From NCBI GenBank assembly GCA_963971285.1, contig OZ020256.1:8806541-8870540 (forward strand): a DNA stretch of 64,000 bases, in the 5' to 3' direction. Each line of letters begins with the position of its first letter. The first letter of the stretch is position 1. The notes beneath the pieces are model-generated. The model saw nothing but the letters and a program-made list of their open reading frames with translations, did not search any database and was not told where the DNA came from. Shown in pieces: positions 62,533-64,000 of this stretch. The position numbers were made by a program, and so were the translations under genes. The stretch comes from Astropecten irregularis. Taxonomy: Eukaryota > Echinodermata > Asteroidea > Paxillosida > Astropectinidae.

Positions 62533-63999
62533 TCACATGCCCAAACGCATGCTAGGGCTTCTTTTTTCGCTCACGGAGTATTTGCGTTCAGCAGCTGTCA
62601 GTGTGCGTGAAGCGAAAGCGATGGGGCGTTCGATGCTGTCCTTGACTTGTGCGAGCACAGCTCCGATGCCATAAGCTGATGCATCTGTAGAAACGATCGT
62701 GGGAAGATCGGGGTCAAACAGCGCCAGTGTAGTAGCGTTGGAGATGTGCTGTTTGAGCGATTCAAAGCATGTCTGTGCTTCCTCAGTCCAAACGTATGGA
62801 GTATCCTTGCGGAGTAGTGCACGGAGTGGCTCAACGACCGTAGCGTAGTTTGGTACGAATTGTGCGTAGTATGAAGCAAGTCCCATGAAGGATCGGAGTT
62901 CTGTGGGATCAGTAGGTTTCGGAGCGTTGCGAAGGGCCTCGACGTGTGTAGGATCCGGTGTGAGACCATTGGCTGAAATTGTATGTCCGAGGAAGCGGAG
63001 CGATGTCATACTGAAGTGACACTTGTCGTAGTTAAGTGTCACGCCCAACTCTGTCAGGCGCTTCAGCGTCGCATGGAGATTTGCGTCATGGTCTTTCTGA
63101 TCACGGCCGGATATGACCACATCATCGAGGTAGCACTGTACACCTTGGAGTCCGCTAAGTGCACATGACATGAGTTTTTGGAAGGCGGAGGGTGCGGAGG
63201 CCAATCCAAAACAGACGCGCTTGAAGCGAAACAAGCCGACGTGTGTGATGAAGGCAGTCAGGTCGCGGGAATCCTCATGTAGAAGCAGTTGGTGGTAAGC
63301 AGAATTCATGTCCAGGGAGCTAAACACAGTAGCACTGCGAAGCTCTCCTAGTAGCTCTTGGATGTTGGGAAGCGGGTACTTGTCAACAATGACTGCTTTG
63401 TTAACAGCCCGCAAGTCCACACACAGTCTCACTCCTCCGGATTTCTTGTAGGCAACTACCAGTGGTGACACCCATTCACTGGCATCAATACGCTCGATTA
63501 TGTCTGCATCCTCGAGGCGTGTCAATTCATTTGCCACTGCATCACGGACTGAGAATGGCAAATTTCTACGTTTCTGTTGTACTGGAGGAACAGACTGTGC
63601 AACCTTTACCTTATGCACATAGTTCTTAGCAAGTCCAACTTGACCACTGAAGAGATCTGGGTACTGCTTTCGCACATCCGGGGAGCTGGTTGGAGGCGGA
63701 GATTGCGAAGTGGTGTCATTCACGAGCATTACTTTTCCAGCTGTAATAGTAATGCCAAGGTTGCGGATTAAGTCCAGTCCCATGATCGGAATTCCGGATT
63801 GTACTACGAAGATGTGCGCTTGAACACTACGCTCAGGATTGCTGGAAAGACGAACAGTGGTATGGAATGTACCCAGAACTGGAATCTGTTCGTGCAGGTA
63901 AGTTTTCAGTTTGACTGATGTATGCTGCAGAGCTTCTTGTGCGAAGAACTTTGTGAATGTAGCTGCAGGAATTATGGAAACTGCTGCACCAGTATCCAC
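62533..63999 (-). CDS. Ty3/Gypsy pol, protease, reverse transcriptase and RNase H (partial, runs off the window)
   Basis: The visible frame starts inside the aspartic protease (MDTGAAVSIIPA, active-site DTG) at the window edge, so gag and the protease start lie beyond 64000. Then come SVRDAVANELTRLEDADIIE, SPLVVAYKKSGGVRLCVDLR, FSSLDMNSAYHQ (about 225), FKRVCFGLASAPSAFQKLM, the catalytic QCYLDDVVISG (YLDD, 290-293), LRFLGHTIS, and RNase H from IVSTDASAYGIGAVLAQ (about 442) to AERKYSVSEK. There the frame leaves the normal path at an extra base in an A run near 62560-62567. The rest of the polyprotein continues in another frame at 62474-60987. Confidence 0.9.
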   Translation of the reverse strand: MDTGAAVSIIPAATFTKFFAQEALQHTSVKLKTYLHEQIPVLGTFHTTVRLSSNPERSVQAHIFVVQSGIPIMGLDLIRNLGITITAGKVMLVNDTTSQSPPPTSSPDVRKQYPDLFSGQVGLAKNYVHKVKVAQSVPPVQQKRRNLPFSVRDAVANELTRLEDADIIERIDASEWVSPLVVAYKKSGGVRLCVDLRAVNKAVIVDKYPLPNIQELLGELRSATVFSSLDMNSAYHQLLLHEDSRDLTAFITHVGLFRFKRVCFGLASAPSAFQKLMSCALSGLQGVQCYLDDVVISGRDQKDHDANLHATLKRLTELGVTLNYDKCHFSMTSLRFLGHTISANGLTPDPTHVEALRNAPKPTDPTELRSFMGLASYYAQFVPNYATVVEPLRALLRKDTPYVWTEEAQTCFESLKQHISNATTLALFDPDLPTIVSTDASAYGIGAVLAQVKDSIERPIAFASRTLTAAERKYSVSEKRSPSMRLGM

Positions 64000-64000
64000 A

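Overview
The window is eukaryotic and looks like a marine invertebrate, possibly a deuterostome such as an echinoderm, hemichordate or lancelet. The evidence is split exons with GT/AG borders, AT-rich spacers, frequent palindromic words (ATGTACATGTA, TAGGCCTA) and a very mixed transposon load (DIRS-type, Penelope-type, PIF/Harbinger, hAT, Ty3/Gypsy, CR1/L2-like). The species call is inference only. No rRNA, CRISPR array or functional tRNA gene was seen.

Host gene: three plus-strand exons that all meet in phase 0 (about 4500-4784, 32415-32453, 58844-58986) look like consecutive pieces of one gene, perhaps LMO7/LIMCH1-like. If so, most of the window is two introns of about 27.6 and 26.4 kb filled with mobile DNA.

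Layout. 0-9.9 kb: an RTE-like reverse transcriptase remnant, small inverted-repeat elements, and a 1.7 kb hAT-like element with a perfect 8-bp target duplication. 9.9-22.1 kb: one old CR1/L2-like retrotransposon on the minus strand cut into pieces by later insertions. These include a MULE-like element with a 9-bp duplication, a 3.7 kb hAT-like element, and a TIR element that itself received a nearly intact non-LTR retrotransposon (965 codons plus poly-A). 22.1-27.3 kb: a decayed DIRS-like retroelement, a 370-bp inverted repeat, a 19-bp satellite and 150-bp repeats. 27.4-35 kb: nested inverted-repeat elements, retrotransposon fragments and a THAP-encoding element. 35.3-37.6 kb: a second DIRS-like element with inverted ends and an internal region complementary to both ends. 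37.7-45.5 kb: a CR1/L2 3' end, then a PIF/Harbinger pair made of a four-exon MADF-BESS gene (+) facing a HARBI1-like nuclease (-). 45.5-51 kb: a 130-bp satellite, inverted-repeat elements and a second THAP element. 51.2-54.2 kb: a two-ORF Penelope-like element with a textbook hammerhead ribozyme and a histone-mRNA-like stem-loop between its ORFs. 54.4-60.2 kb: a degenerate hAT-like element, a long-TIR element lodged in a satellite monomer, and a foldback SINE. 60.57-64 kb: the 3' part of a Ty3/Gypsy element with a very short LTR, running off the right edge.

The genes do not form a pathway. The interest lies in the retroelement biology (ribozyme plus histone-like hairpin in one element) and in insertion histories that can be read from target duplications and restored reading frames.
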